A DNA stretch of 64,000 bases from Blastococcus sp. TF02-8 (GCF_003319175.1 NZ_QOHK01000002.1:124001-188000), one strand, 5' to 3'. Positions 1-9,659 are shown, counted from the first letter of the stretch. Notes: generated from the letters alone by a model not told the origin. Numbers and translations: made by a program.

Positions 1-48
1 TGCATTGCTGCCATCAGCGCGGCCGAGTGGCTGGGGCGGGGGGGCGAC

Positions 49-1809
49 GTGCGCGACGACACGGCGCTGCTGCGTGGCGACCTGCTGCTCCAGGCCGTCG
101 AGGGCATGGACCGCCCGCTGTTCGTCCTCGACGAGGACTGGACCTTCTCCTACGTGAACCCCGCGGGGGCGTCGGTCCTTGACCGTTCCGTCGCCGGCCT
201 GGTCGGGCGCGACATCTGGGTGGAGTTCCCCGAGGCCGTCGGCGGGCCGTTCGAGCGGCTCTACCGGTCGGTGCGCAGGTCCGGCCGGGCGGACAGCGTC
301 GAGGCGTGGTTCGGGCCGCTCGGCAAGTGGTTCCGCGCCGACGCCTTCCTCACCGAGGCCGGCCTGGTGGTCAGCTACGACGACATCACCGAGCGTCGAC
401 GGAGCGAGGACGAGTGGGCGGCCGCCGTCGCCGCACGGGAACGCGCCGCCGCCGAGGCCGCCCGGGAGGCGCGGCGGGCCGAGGAGTCCGGCCGGCACCT
501 GATGCTGCTGGGCGACATCAGCCAGGAGATGACCTCCACCCCGGACGTCGACGAGGCGGTGGGCCGCTTCGCCGCGCGGGTGGTGCCGCTGCTGGCCGAC
601 TGGTGCCTGGTCAGCGTGATCGATCCCGACGGCACGCGGCGCGACGTCGGCCGGGCGCACTCCGACCCGGCGATGGTCGAGCACATGCACCGCTACGCCG
701 ACGCCCGGGTCTCGTCCAACAACTCGAGTGCGCCGGTCCCGATGGCGCTGCGCAACGCCGAGCCCGTCGTCATCGCCCAGCTCACCCAGCACCACCTCGA
801 CACGATGATCGCCGACGACGCGAGCCGTGACGCCCTGGCACCGCTCGCGCCGTCGGCGGTGGCGACCTTTCCCTTCGTGGCGCGGGGCGAGGTGTTCGGC
901 GCCTTCACCCTCGTCAACGGGGCGGAGCGAGGGCCGCACACCGCCGCGGAGCTGCACACCGCGCAGATCGCGGCCCGCCGCGCGGCGCAGGCGCTGGACA
1001 ACGCCCGCCTCGTCTCGCTGAACCACCAGGTCGCCGAGCGGCTGCAGCTGAGCCTGCTCTCGCCGCCGGTGCAGCCGGACCACCTGGAGCTGGCGGTCCG
1101 CTACCGCCCGGCGACGCAGGGCGTGTCGATCGGCGGTGACTGGTACGACGCCTTCCTCCAGCCCGACGGCGACACGGTGCTGGTGATCGGCGACGTCATG
1201 GGTCACGACATCGAGGCCGCGGCGGCGATGGGGCAGATCAAGACCCTGGTCCGCGCCATCGCCTACGACCGGCAGGAGGACCCGGCCGGCCTGCTGAGCC
1301 GGGTCGACCACGCGCTCGTCGGGCTCGGCCTCCCCGCGATGGCCACCGCCCTGGTCTGCCGGGTCGAGCAGGACGAGGCCGAGCGCGCCGCCGGGATGCG
1401 CCGGCTGAACTGGGCCACGGCCGGGCACCCCGATCCGTTGCTGCTCCTGCCGGACGGGCGGGTCGAGGACCTGAGTGCCCCCGTGGGACCGCCGCTGGGG
1501 ATCGGCTGGCCGGGGGAGCGCCGGGACGGGAGCGCGCCCATGCCGGACGGCAGCACCCTGGTGCTCTTCACCGACGGGCTGTTCGAGCGCCGCGGGCTGC
1601 CGCTGGACGACGGGCGCGCACAGGTACGGGCGCTGCTGGCGTCGTCGGCCGGGCTCACGCTCACCGAGCTCTGCGACCGGCTGCTGGCCGAGATGCTGGG
1701 CGACGGCGTCGAGGACGACGTCGCCGTCCTGGCCGTGCGGGCGCACCCGGCCCGCGGCGAGCGCCCACCGGAGGCGGGCCCGGAGATCGTCCCGCCGCTG
1801 CCCGGCTGA
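49..1809 (+). CDS. PAS-GAF-SpoIIE (PP2C-type) protein phosphatase
   Basis: This is a cytoplasmic sensor phosphatase, likely acting on a phosphorylated anti-sigma-antagonist (STAS) protein as RsbU-type enzymes do. A PAS domain lies at about residues 10-115 (DEDWTFSYVNP), then a short coiled-coil rich in E, R and A, a GAF domain at about 155-320, and a SpoIIE catalytic domain at about 355-570. The metal-binding motifs GGDWYD (about 363) and GDVMGHD (about 383) and the late EDDVAVLAVR motif are present. The GTG at 49 follows a G-rich stretch, but the frame is open to the window edge, so the true start may lie upstream. It has two paralogues in this window. No partner kinase or STAS gene is adjacent. 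Confidence 0.87.
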   Translation: MRDDTALLRGDLLLQAVEGMDRPLFVLDEDWTFSYVNPAGASVLDRSVAGLVGRDIWVEFPEAVGGPFERLYRSVRRSGRADSVEAWFGPLGKWFRADAFLTEAGLVVSYDDITERRRSEDEWAAAVAARERAAAEAAREARRAEESGRHLMLLGDISQEMTSTPDVDEAVGRFAARVVPLLADWCLVSVIDPDGTRRDVGRAHSDPAMVEHMHRYADARVSSNNSSAPVPMALRNAEPVVIAQLTQHHLDTMIADDASRDALAPLAPSAVATFPFVARGEVFGAFTLVNGAERGPHTAAELHTAQIAARRAAQALDNARLVSLNHQVAERLQLSLLSPPVQPDHLELAVRYRPATQGVSIGGDWYDAFLQPDGDTVLVIGDVMGHDIEAAAAMGQIKTLVRAIAYDRQEDPAGLLSRVDHALVGLGLPAMATALVCRVEQDEAERAAGMRRLNWATAGHPDPLLLLPDGRVEDLSAPVGPPLGIGWPGERRDGSAPMPDGSTLVLFTDGLFERRGLPLDDGRAQVRALLASSAGLTLTELCDRLLAEMLGDGVEDDVAVLAVRAHPARGERPPEAGPEIVPPLPG

Positions 1810-1813
1810 GTGC

Positions 1814-2563
1814 TCAGAGCTGCTCGATCGCGAAGGCCACGAGGAAGCCCAGGGTGGTGATCAGGCCGGTCCAGACCCGGGTCCGCTCGAACGCCTCCGG
1901 GATCATCGTGTCGGCGATCATCGTGAGGATCGCGCCGGCGGCGACCGCCGTGATGACCGCGACCGCCTCCGGCGGCGCTCCGCCCAGGGCCAGGTAGCCG
2001 ATCAGCGCCGACAACCCGCTGGCCACCGCGATGCCGATCCACACGCCGAACACGTAGGCCGCCGAGCGGCCGCTGCGCTTCATCCCGGCCGCGGAGGAGA
2101 GCCCCTCCGGCACGTTCGAGATGAAGACCGCGGCCAGCACCGGGGCGCTCACCGTGCCGCCGCCGAGCAGCCCGAGCCCGAGGACGACCGACTCGGGCAC
2201 CCCGTCGAGCAGCGCACCGATGGCGATCGCCGCCCCGCTGCCCGACTGCTGCTCCTCGCTGGGTTGCTGCCCACCGGAGCGCTTGCGGTGCCGCGCGCCG
2301 CGCCGGTCGAGCAGGGCGTTGGCGCCGAGGTAGGCCGCGGCGCCACCCCCGAAGCCGACGGCCGCGGGCAGCAGGCCCCCGGTGTCTGCGGCCTCCTCCA
2401 TGAGGTCGAAGGCGACGGCGGAGATGAGCACACCGGACCCGAACGCCATCACCGACGCGATGACGACCTGGGGCACCCGGAGGAACCAGGCGACGAGCGC
2501 GCCGAAGACGAGCGCGCCGCCACCGAGGAGCCCCCACAGTCCTGCTTCCAACCACGTCGGCAT
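1814..2563 (-). CDS. ZIP-family divalent metal permease
   Basis: This is an integral membrane transporter of the ZIP family, expected to bring zinc or related divalent metals into the cytoplasm. About eight hydrophobic segments are visible. The signature metal-site helices read DGVPES and SNVPEG, variants of the family HNxPEG-type motifs in which His is replaced. A charged Arg/Gln/Glu-rich loop lies between segments 3 and 4. The ATG at 2563 (MPTW) is preferred; a TTG six codons upstream is possible. The gene converges on the phosphatase to its left with a 4-nt gap. The substitutions of the usual His make the transported metal uncertain. Confidence 0.8.
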   Translation of the reverse strand: MPTWLEAGLWGLLGGGALVFGALVAWFLRVPQVVIASVMAFGSGVLISAVAFDLMEEAADTGGLLPAAVGFGGGAAAYLGANALLDRRGARHRKRSGGQQPSEEQQSGSGAAIAIGALLDGVPESVVLGLGLLGGGTVSAPVLAAVFISNVPEGLSSAAGMKRSGRSAAYVFGVWIGIAVASGLSALIGYLALGGAPPEAVAVITAVAAGAILTMIADTMIPEAFERTRVWTGLITTLGFLVAFAIEQL

Positions 2564-2601
2564 GGAGGACTGTTGCCCCAATGCAACGATCGCGAACCGT
2601 C

Positions 2602-3795
2602 TCAGTCGGGGTGGCGCAGCAGGTAGCGGCCGAAGTGGGGGACGGTGAACGCGATCTGGCCGCGCTCGGCCGAGTAGACGAGGCCCTTCTTGATCAGGGA
2701 GTCGCGGGCGGGGGAGAGGGACGCGGGCTTGCGCCCCAGCGACACCGCCACCTCGGAGGTGGCCACGGCGGCCCCGCCCGGGCCACCCAGCTCGGCCATC
2801 GCGTGCATGTACTCGCGCTCGGCCGGCGTCGCCCTGTCGTAGCGGGAGCCGAAGAAGCCGACGGCGAGCTCGGCCTCGGCGACCGGTGCGGCCATCGCGA
2901 CGTCGGCGGCGGTGATGGGGGAGGAGGCGGCGAGGTCCCAGGTGACCTTGCCGTAGGCCTGCACGAAGTATGGGTAGCCGTCGGCGGCGTCGTAGAGGGC
3001 GTCCAGGGCGCCCTGCTCGAACTCCACGCCCTCGCGCTCGGCGGGCGCGATGAGCGCGCGGTCGGCGGCGTCGCGCTCGAGCCGGTCGATGCGCAGGTAC
3101 CGGAAGAGGCGCTCGGAGTAGCTCTTGGAGGCGCTCAGCACCGCGGGCAGGTGGGGGAGTCCGGCACCGACGACGATCAGCGGGGCGCCCTGCTGGGAGA
3201 GCTCGTGGCAGGCCGCGCAGACCGCCGAGACGTCGTCGGGCTGGATGTCCTGCATCTCGTCGATGAACAGCGCGATCCCGCTGCCGATGTCGGCGGCCAC
3301 TCCTGCGGCGTCGCTCAGCAGCTCGACCAGGTCGATCTCCATGTCGCCGGAGTCCGCGCGCCCCGTGGCGGCCGGGACGTCGATGCCCGGGGACCAGCGG
3401 TCCCGCACCTTGGCATCGGCGGGGGAGACGCGGGAGGCGAACGCCTTGACCACGCCCAGCACCTCGGCGACGGACTCCTGGTCGCCGTGCCGGGGGCCGA
3501 GCTCGCGCAGCGCCATGTGCAGGGCGGAGGAGACGGGACGGCGCAGCGACTGCTCGGGTCGCGCCTCGATCTTGCCGGTGCCCCAGCCGCGGGAGATGGC
3601 CGCCGACCGCAGCTGGTTGAGCAGCACGGTCTTGCCGACGCCGCGCAGCCCGGTGAGCACCAGGGACCGCTCGGGCCGCCCGTGCGCGATCCGCTCGAGG
3701 ACGACGTCGAAGGCCGACAGCTCGGTGTCCCGGCCGGCGAGCTCGGGCGGGCGCTGACCGGCGCCGGGGGCGTACGGGTTCCGCACGGGATCCAT
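2602..3795 (-). CDS. AAA/Orc-like ATP-binding protein
   Basis: This is a cytoplasmic P-loop ATPase of the archaeal-ATPase/Orc1-Cdc6-like group that is common in actinobacteria and of unknown role. The Walker A motif LRGVGKTVLLN lies at about residues 44-54 and a Walker B-like ALFIDEMQD at about 180. The C-terminal 90 residues look like a winged helix (SLGRKPASLSPARDSLIKKG). The chosen ATG (MDPVRNPYAPG) lies just after a palindromic promoter-region motif. The frame is open further upstream, but that extension is Arg/Thr-rich and looks non-coding. It is transcribed towards the ZIP gene and away from the holin-like gene. Confidence 0.8.
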   Translation of the reverse strand: MDPVRNPYAPGAGQRPPELAGRDTELSAFDVVLERIAHGRPERSLVLTGLRGVGKTVLLNQLRSAAISRGWGTGKIEARPEQSLRRPVSSALHMALRELGPRHGDQESVAEVLGVVKAFASRVSPADAKVRDRWSPGIDVPAATGRADSGDMEIDLVELLSDAAGVAADIGSGIALFIDEMQDIQPDDVSAVCAACHELSQQGAPLIVVGAGLPHLPAVLSASKSYSERLFRYLRIDRLERDAADRALIAPAEREGVEFEQGALDALYDAADGYPYFVQAYGKVTWDLAASSPITAADVAMAAPVAEAELAVGFFGSRYDRATPAEREYMHAMAELGGPGGAAVATSEVAVSLGRKPASLSPARDSLIKKGLVYSAERGQIAFTVPHFGRYLLRHPD

Positions 3796-3816
3796 GTCGA
3801 CCACCGTATGGGGTTC

Positions 3817-3844
3817 TCTAGCTCGATCCGTAGAGATCGGTAGA
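3817..3844. promoter_or_regulatory. TCTA-N10-TAGA-N6-TAGA motif, copy 1
   Basis: An inverted TCTA/TAGA pair spaced by 10 nt is followed 6 nt later by a second TAGA. It sits 22 bp upstream of the AAA ATPase start codon, where an operator or promoter element would lie. The same architecture occurs at 4000-4027 and 9627-9654. No regulator is assigned. Confidence 0.45.
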
Positions 3845-3999
3845 ACGGTCCAGCGCGTGTCGAGCCACCGCCGCCCCTCCCGGGCCACGCTGCGCGTGGA
3901 GCGCTGGTCGCGGACGACGATCCGCCCGTCGGCGCGGCCCCCGGTGGTCGGCGCGCGCCACTCCCGCACCGTCGCCGAGCATGCGGCTCTCTGTCGTCG

Positions 4000-4027
4000 T
4001 CTAGCACGTGCGGTAGACACCGCTAGG
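4000..4027. promoter_or_regulatory. TCTA-N10-TAGA-N6-TAGG motif, copy 2
   Basis: This is the second copy of the TCTA-N10-TAGA motif, with the third element reading TAGG. It lies 50 bp upstream of the holin-like gene start, in the same divergent intergenic region as copy 1. It could be an operator for the holin-like gene or for both genes. Confidence 0.45.
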
Positions 4028-4076
4028 TAACCTGATATCCCCCTGTCGGTCCGGCGGGACCGCTAGCGTCGGTGCC

Positions 4077-4448
4077 GTGATCAAGTTCCTGCTCAAGGTG
4101 GTCCTCCTCGGCGCGGTCTTCTTCCTCCTGACGAAGTACGACGTGCTGCCGGGGCTGGACGTCGTCGAGAACCCGGACGGGCCGCTCGGGATCTACGGGA
4201 CCTACCTGTGGATCGCGCTGATCTTCGGTGTCGTCAACGCGGTCGTCGGGCCGGTCCTCCGGCTGCTCTCGCTGCCGTTCGTGCTGCTCACCCTGGGCCT
4301 GTTCCTGATCGTCATCAACGCGGCCCTCCTCGGGCTGACCGCGGCGCTCACCACGCGGCTCACGATCGACGGGATCGGCACCGCGATCCTCGGCGGCCTG
4401 ATCCTTGCGATCGCCGGCTGGGTGGCCGATCAGCTGCTCGACCGCTGA
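4077..4448 (+). CDS. Phage-holin-family small membrane protein (Phage_holin_4_2-like)
   Basis: This 123-aa inner-membrane protein has four hydrophobic segments (about residues 4-22, 43-62, 66-90 and 100-120). It matches the chromosomal family annotated as phage holin family 4, which is widespread in actinobacteria and is not normally part of a prophage. Its function is unknown. The start is GTG at 4077, with no strong Shine-Dalgarno sequence, so the message may be close to leaderless. It is divergent from the AAA ATPase and runs in the same direction as the glutamate dehydrogenase gene 70 bp downstream. Confidence 0.8.
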   Translation: MIKFLLKVVLLGAVFFLLTKYDVLPGLDVVENPDGPLGIYGTYLWIALIFGVVNAVVGPVLRLLSLPFVLLTLGLFLIVINAALLGLTAALTTRLTIDGIGTAILGGLILAIAGWVADQLLDR

Positions 4449-4496
4449 GACCGCAGGTCCCGGGACCCTCGTCGCGTCGCCGTGACGACGGTCTCA
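4446..4496. terminator. Hairpin between holin-like gene and glutamate dehydrogenase
   Basis: Outer arms TGAGACCG (4446-4453) and CGGTCTCA (4489-4496) enclose a 12-bp palindrome GGTCCCGGGACC at 4456-4467. It overlaps the upstream stop codon and ends 22 bp before the next start. It could terminate the short upstream transcript or form a leader structure. No T-tract follows. Confidence 0.35.
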
Positions 4497-4518
4497 GGGG
4501 GCAGTAGCGTGGCCTTTC

Positions 4519-7500
4519 ATGGCCCATGACACCGGTGTCGCCCCGGGGACCCCGGTGCGCGACCGGACCGGCGGCTCCACGAGCAGCTCCCTGACCGAAC
4601 TGGCTGCCCTGGAGGCCGCGCGCGACGAGAAGCGGCAGGTCCTGGACCGGGCGGCCCAGGCCGCCGGGGCCGGCTCGGAGCAGCCGGACGCGCTCCCCGC
4701 CGGGTGCCGCGCCGACGACCTGCCCGCGTTCCTCCGGCGGTACTACTGGAGCGAGCCCGCCGAGGAGGTCGTCGGGCACCCGCCCGAGCAGCTCGCCGAG
4801 CTCGCCCTCGGCCACCTCGCGCTCGCCGAGGTGCGGCCCCCGGGGGCGGCGACGGTCGACGTGCACCAGCCCGCCGGCGAGCGGGCCCGGGCGATCGTGC
4901 GGCTGGTCACCGACGACATGCCGCACCTGGTGGACTCGGTGACGGCGGAGGTCGTCCGCCAGGGGTTCGCCCTGGAGCACATCGTCCACCCGGTGCTGGT
5001 CGTCCGTCGCGACCTCCGCGGCCGGATCACCGCCTTCTGCGACAGCGACGACGCGACCTCGTGCGGCGCCGACGCCGTCGCCGAGTCCTGGATGGCCGTC
5101 GTCCTCGACGGCCCGCTGGACGCCGAGGCCGCCGAGGACCTGGTCGCCGGACTGCGCACGGTCCTCGACGACGTGCGCGCCGTGTGCGAGGACGGCGACC
5201 GGCTGCGCGAGCGGGTGCGGGAGCTGGCCGCGCGGCTGGAGCAGATGTCGGTGCCGGCCGGGGTGGCAGACCCGTCCGACGACCCGGCCGAGGCCGCGGC
5301 GCTGCTGCGGTGGCTGGCCGAGGGCAACTTCGTGCTGCTGGGCGCCCGTGAGGTGGAACTGGCCGAGGCCGGCGTGCGCGCGGTGCCCGGCACGGGTCTC
5401 GGGGTGCTGCGCAGCGACGCCGACATGAGCGGGGACTCGGCCACGCCCGAGGCCGTGCAGGCCCCGGCGGACCACCTGCTGAGCGTCACCAAGGCCGACG
5501 CCCGCGCGACGGTGCACCGGCGCGCCTGGCTCGACCTCGTCGCCGTGACCGCGCCGGCGGACCCCTCCGGCGCGCGGCGGCAGTACCGCTTCGTGGGCCT
5601 GTTCCCCTCCTCGGCCTACACCAGCAGCGTCCTCGACGTGCCGCTCGTGCGCCGCCGGGTCGCCGAGGTGGTCGCCCGGTCCGGCGTACCGGCCGACAGC
5701 CACACCGGCAAGGAGCTGCTCGACGTCCTGGAGACCTACCCGCGCGACGAGCTCATGCAGGTCGACGCCGACGAGCTGCTCCCCGTCGCCATGGCGGTCC
5801 TGCACCTGCAGGAACGCCGTCAGACCCGGCTGTTCCTCCGCCAGGACCCCACCGGTCGGTTCTGGTCCGCGCTGGTCTACCTGCCGCGCGACCGCTACAC
5901 CACCGAGGTCCGCCTGGCGATGCAGCACACCCTGCTCGAGCGGCTCGGCGGTGCCAGCATCGAGTTCACCGCCCGCTCGACGGAGTCCGTGCTCGCGCGG
6001 CTGCACTTCGTCGTCCGGGTGCCGGTGGGCCGCAAGGGTGCGCCGCGCCGGGTGAAGGTCGACCCGGAGGCGCTGCAGGCCGAGCTGGCCGCCGCCGCGC
6101 GCAGCTGGACCGACGAGCTCCTCGACGCGCTCGCCGCCCGGTACGGCGCCGACGCGGAGAAGGTGTTCGCGCGGGTCGCGGCCGCGTTCCCGGCGGCGTA
6201 CCAGGAGAGCTTCACCGCCGAGCGCGCCGTGGAGGACCTCGTCCGCCTGGAGGCGCTGCCGCCGGGTGGGCTGGCGCTCCGGCTGTGGACGCCGACGGGT
6301 GCGGCGCCGGGTGAGCGCCGGCTCACCGTCTACCGGGTCGGCGAGCGCCTGCTGCTCTCCCAGATCCTCCCGATGCTGCAGAACATGGGCGTCGACGTCG
6401 TCGACGAGCGGCCCTACGAGCTGGACCGGATCGGCGCACCGCCCACCTGGATCTACGACTTCGGCGTGGCCGTGCCGCCCGTCGAGCTGCCGCTGCTGCG
6501 CTCGCTGCCGGAGCGGTTCACCGAGGCGGTCGGGGCGGTCTGGCGTGGCGAGGCCGAGGACGACGGGCTCGGCGCGCTGGTCATGCTCGCCGGGCTGAAC
6601 TGGCGCCAGGTCACGGTGGTGCGGGCCTACGTGCAGTGGCTGCGCCAGGCCGGGCTCCCGTTCAGCCAGGCCTACGTCGAGCGCACCCTGGCCGCCCACC
6701 CCGGCGTCGTCGCCCGGTTGGTCGCGCTGTTCGAGACCCGGTTCTCCCCGGGCCGGATGAACGGTCGCGAGGGCCGGCAGGCAGACCTGGTGGAGGCGCT
6801 GCGCCGCTCGATCGGTCAGGTCGCCTCGCTGGACGCCGACCGCGTGCTCAGCTCGCTGCTCGCCGCCGTCACCGCCACGCAGCGCACCACCTACTACGCC
6901 ATGTCCACCCCGGCCCGGCCGGCGCTGGCGCTCAAGCTCGACCCGGCCGAGGTGCCCGACCTGCCCGACCCGCGCCCGCGCCACGAGGTGTGGGTGAGCA
7001 GCCCGCGGGTGATGGGGGTGCACCTGCGGTTCGGCAAGGTCGCCCGCGGCGGGCTGCGCTGGTCCGACCGGCGCGAGGACCTGCGCACCGAGATCCTGGG
7101 CCTGGTCAAGGCGCAGATGGTGAAGAACACCGTCATCGTGCCGACCGGCGCCAAGGGCGGGTTCGTCGTCAAGCACCCCCCGGGTGAGGGCGCCTCGCGT
7201 GACGAGGTGCTCGCGGAGGGGCAGGCGTGCTACAAGATCTTCATCGGCGCCCTCCTCGCGCTCACCGACGATCTCGTGGACGGCGAGGTCGTCCCACCGG
7301 CCAAGGTCGTCCGGCACGACGGCGACGACTTCTACCTGGTGGTCGCCGCCGACAAGGGGACGGCGACCTTCTCCGACCTGGCCAACTCCGTCGCTCTCGA
7401 GCGCGGCTTCTGGCTGGGCGACGCCTTCGCCTCCGGCGGGTCGGTCGGCTACGACCACAAGGCCATGGGCATCACCGCCCGCGGCGCCTGGGAGTCGGTG

Positions 7501-9507
7501 ACCCGGCACTTCCGCGAGCTCGACCTCGACGTCCAGCGCCAGGACTTCACCGTCGTCGGCGTCGGAGACATGTCCGGCGACGTGTTCGGCAACGGGATGC
7601 TGCTGTCGGAGCACATCCGGCTCGTGGCCGCCTTCGACCACCGGCACGTCTTCGTCGACCCCTCGCCGGACGCGGCCACCTCGTTCGCCGAGCGCCGCCG
7701 CCTCTTCGAGCTGCCCCGGTCGAGCTGGGAGGACTACGACCCGCAGCTGATCAGCGCCGGCGGTGGCGTCTGGCCGCGGTCGGCCAAGTCGATCCCGGTG
7801 TCGGACCAGATGCGCGCCGCCCTCGGGATCGCCGACGGCGTGATGGCGATGAGCCCGGTCGAGCTGATGCGCGCCATCCTCCTGGCGCCGGTGGACCTGC
7901 TGTTCAACGGCGGCATCGGCACGTACGTGAAGTCCGCCGGGGAGAGCCACCTCGAGGTCGGCGACAAGGCCAACGACGCGCTGCGGGTGAACGGCGGGCA
8001 GCTGCGCGTCCGCGTCGTCGGCGAGGGCGGCAACCTCGGGCTCACCCAGCGCGGGCGCGTGGAGTACGCGCTCGCCGGTGGCCGGGTGAACACCGACGCC
8101 ATCGACAACTCCGCGGGCGTGGACACCTCCGACCACGAGGTGAACATCAAGATCGCGCTGAACCGGCCGGTCGCCGAGGGCGCGATCGACGCCGAGGGCC
8201 GGGCCGCGCTGCTGGGCGAGATGGCCGACGACGTCGCCGCCGCCGTGCTCACCGACAACCACGCGCAGAACGCGACCCTCGCGGTGGAGACCGCGTCGGC
8301 GCGAAGCCTGATGGACGCCCAGGAGCGGTTCATCCGCTCGCTCGAGCGCTCCGGCCGGCTGTTGCGCGCCGTCGAGGCGCTCCCGGACGACCGCGGGCTG
8401 GCCGAGCGCCGCCGCGACGGGCAGGCGCTCACCAGCCCGGAGCTCTCGGTGCTGCTGGCCTACGCCAAGCTCGAGACCGACGACGCCGTGCTGCACTCGA
8501 CGCTGCCCGACGACCCGGCGCTGGAGGCGCTGCTGGTCGACTACTTCCCGGCACCGCTGCGCGAGCGCTTCCCCGCCGCGGTCACCGGCCACCCGCTGCG
8601 CCGCGAGATCATCGCCACCGCCCTCACCAACCGGGCGGTCAACGTCGCCGGGGTCACCGGTCTCTTCCGGCTGGTGGAGGAGACGGGGGTGCCGCTGGCG
8701 GTCGTCGTCCGGGCGCACGCGGTGGCCCGCGAGGTGTTCGGGATCGACCGGATCTGGGACTCGATCCGGCCGCTGGACAACCGGGTTCCCGCCGCCCTGC
8801 AGGTCGAGGCGCGCACCGAGGCGACCCGGCTGGCCGAGCGGGCCACCCGCTGGCTGCTGCGCCAGCCCGACCTCACCGCGGAGGACCCGCCGCCGCTGGC
8901 CGACGTCATCGCCCGGTTCGCCGGTTCGGTGGCCGAGGTCCAGACCGGTCTGCCCGGCTGGCTGCTGGGCCGGGAGGCCGAGCAGTACTCCGCCCGCGCG
9001 GGCAGGCTGCGCGAGGCGGGGATGCCCGGCGAGCTCGCGGCACGGGTGGCGGCCGCGCCCCTGCTCCCGGCGGCGCTGGATCTCGCCGTCGTGACCGAAC
9101 GCACCGGGGCACCGGTGCCACTGGCCGGTCAGGTCATGCAGCGGCTGGCCGAGCGGCTGGGGCTGGGCCCGCTGCGGGACCAGGTGACGGCGCTGCCCCG
9201 CGACCGGCGCTGGCCGTCGATGGCCCGGGCCTCGCTGCGCGACGACCTGGCGATGGAGCAGTCCTCGCTCACCGAGGACGTGCTGGGGCTGCGTACCTCG
9301 GACACCGAGTCGCCCGCGCAGCTGGTGGAGCGGTGGGAGGAGGCGTGGGACACCGCGCAGCGCCGCGCGGCCGGCCAGCTCGCCGACATCACCTCCGGCG
9401 AGCGGCAGGAGCTCGCGGAGCTGCTGGTCGCGGTGCGGACGCTGCGGGGCCTGCGCAAGCGCCGCCAGGCCCGCCGGATCCCGCGCCCGGACGAGGAGAA
9501 GAAGTAG
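4519..9507 (+). CDS. gdh: NAD-specific glutamate dehydrogenase, large (180 kDa) class
   Basis: It oxidatively deaminates L-glutamate to 2-oxoglutarate and ammonia with NAD+, usually a catabolic, homo-oligomeric cytoplasmic enzyme. The 1662-aa length matches the large bacterial class (about 1600-1660). The long N-terminal half carries the class-specific ACT-like regulatory regions. The catalytic core at about 830-1250 contains ARGGLRWSDRREDLRTE (about 840), the lysine-bearing KAQMVKNTVIVPTGAKGG, and the nucleotide-binding region GEGGNLGLTQRGR (about 1168). The C-terminal 400 residues are the class-specific helical domain. The ATG at 4519 gives an N-terminus of normal length. The gene is monocistronic. 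A long open frame on the opposite strand is a codon-bias shadow. Confidence 0.95.
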   Translation: MAHDTGVAPGTPVRDRTGGSTSSSLTELAALEAARDEKRQVLDRAAQAAGAGSEQPDALPAGCRADDLPAFLRRYYWSEPAEEVVGHPPEQLAELALGHLALAEVRPPGAATVDVHQPAGERARAIVRLVTDDMPHLVDSVTAEVVRQGFALEHIVHPVLVVRRDLRGRITAFCDSDDATSCGADAVAESWMAVVLDGPLDAEAAEDLVAGLRTVLDDVRAVCEDGDRLRERVRELAARLEQMSVPAGVADPSDDPAEAAALLRWLAEGNFVLLGAREVELAEAGVRAVPGTGLGVLRSDADMSGDSATPEAVQAPADHLLSVTKADARATVHRRAWLDLVAVTAPADPSGARRQYRFVGLFPSSAYTSSVLDVPLVRRRVAEVVARSGVPADSHTGKELLDVLETYPRDELMQVDADELLPVAMAVLHLQERRQTRLFLRQDPTGRFWSALVYLPRDRYTTEVRLAMQHTLLERLGGASIEFTARSTESVLARLHFVVRVPVGRKGAPRRVKVDPEALQAELAAAARSWTDELLDALAARYGADAEKVFARVAAAFPAAYQESFTAERAVEDLVRLEALPPGGLALRLWTPTGAAPGERRLTVYRVGERLLLSQILPMLQNMGVDVVDERPYELDRIGAPPTWIYDFGVAVPPVELPLLRSLPERFTEAVGAVWRGEAEDDGLGALVMLAGLNWRQVTVVRAYVQWLRQAGLPFSQAYVERTLAAHPGVVARLVALFETRFSPGRMNGREGRQADLVEALRRSIGQVASLDADRVLSSLLAAVTATQRTTYYAMSTPARPALALKLDPAEVPDLPDPRPRHEVWVSSPRVMGVHLRFGKVARGGLRWSDRREDLRTEILGLVKAQMVKNTVIVPTGAKGGFVVKHPPGEGASRDEVLAEGQACYKIFIGALLALTDDLVDGEVVPPAKVVRHDGDDFYLVVAADKGTATFSDLANSVALERGFWLGDAFASGGSVGYDHKAMGITARGAWESVTRHFRELDLDVQRQDFTVVGVGDMSGDVFGNGMLLSEHIRLVAAFDHRHVFVDPSPDAATSFAERRRLFELPRSSWEDYDPQLISAGGGVWPRSAKSIPVSDQMRAALGIADGVMAMSPVELMRAILLAPVDLLFNGGIGTYVKSAGESHLEVGDKANDALRVNGGQLRVRVVGEGGNLGLTQRGRVEYALAGGRVNTDAIDNSAGVDTSDHEVNIKIALNRPVAEGAIDAEGRAALLGEMADDVAAAVLTDNHAQNATLAVETASARSLMDAQERFIRSLERSGRLLRAVEALPDDRGLAERRRDGQALTSPELSVLLAYAKLETDDAVLHSTLPDDPALEALLVDYFPAPLRERFPAAVTGHPLRREIIATALTNRAVNVAGVTGLFRLVEETGVPLAVVVRAHAVAREVFGIDRIWDSIRPLDNRVPAALQVEARTEATRLAERATRWLLRQPDLTAEDPPPLADVIARFAGSVAEVQTGLPGWLLGREAEQYSARAGRLREAGMPGELAARVAAAPLLPAALDLAVVTERTGAPVPLAGQVMQRLAERLGLGPLRDQVTALPRDRRWPSMARASLRDDLAMEQSSLTEDVLGLRTSDTESPAQLVERWEEAWDTAQRRAAGQLADITSGERQELAELLVAVRTLRGLRKRRQARRIPRPDEEKK

Positions 9508-9626
9508 CGCTCGCCCGACCGGATGACCCCGGGGGAGGGAGCCACCCGGATGCGGATGAGCGCGGTCTCGAGGCGCGCGTCCCGACCGCATGCGCGTGCG
9601 CGTCGGTATCACGTCGTCTCGCGTCT

Positions 9627-9654
9627 TCTAGCCTGGATGCTAGAGAATCGTAGA
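9627..9654. promoter_or_regulatory. TCTA-N10-TAGA-N6-TAGA motif, copy 3
   Basis: This is the third copy of the motif, with exactly the spacing of copy 1, and the two TAGA elements again lie ten bases apart. It sits in the 152-bp gap between the convergent 3' ends of glutamate dehydrogenase and the amidase. A simple promoter operator is not expected there, so a structural or chromosome-organisation role is possible. Confidence 0.4.
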
Positions 9655-9659
9655 AGCGG

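Noticed and set aside
4077-4448. Prophage remnant because of a holin-like protein
   Set aside because: No endolysin or other phage gene is nearby. This holin-named family is a common chromosomal membrane protein in actinobacteria.
4360-9612. Very long open frame (1750 codons) on the minus strand
   Set aside because: It lies exactly opposite the glutamate dehydrogenase gene and is Arg/Gly/His/Gln-rich with no motif. It reflects high-GC third-position bias.
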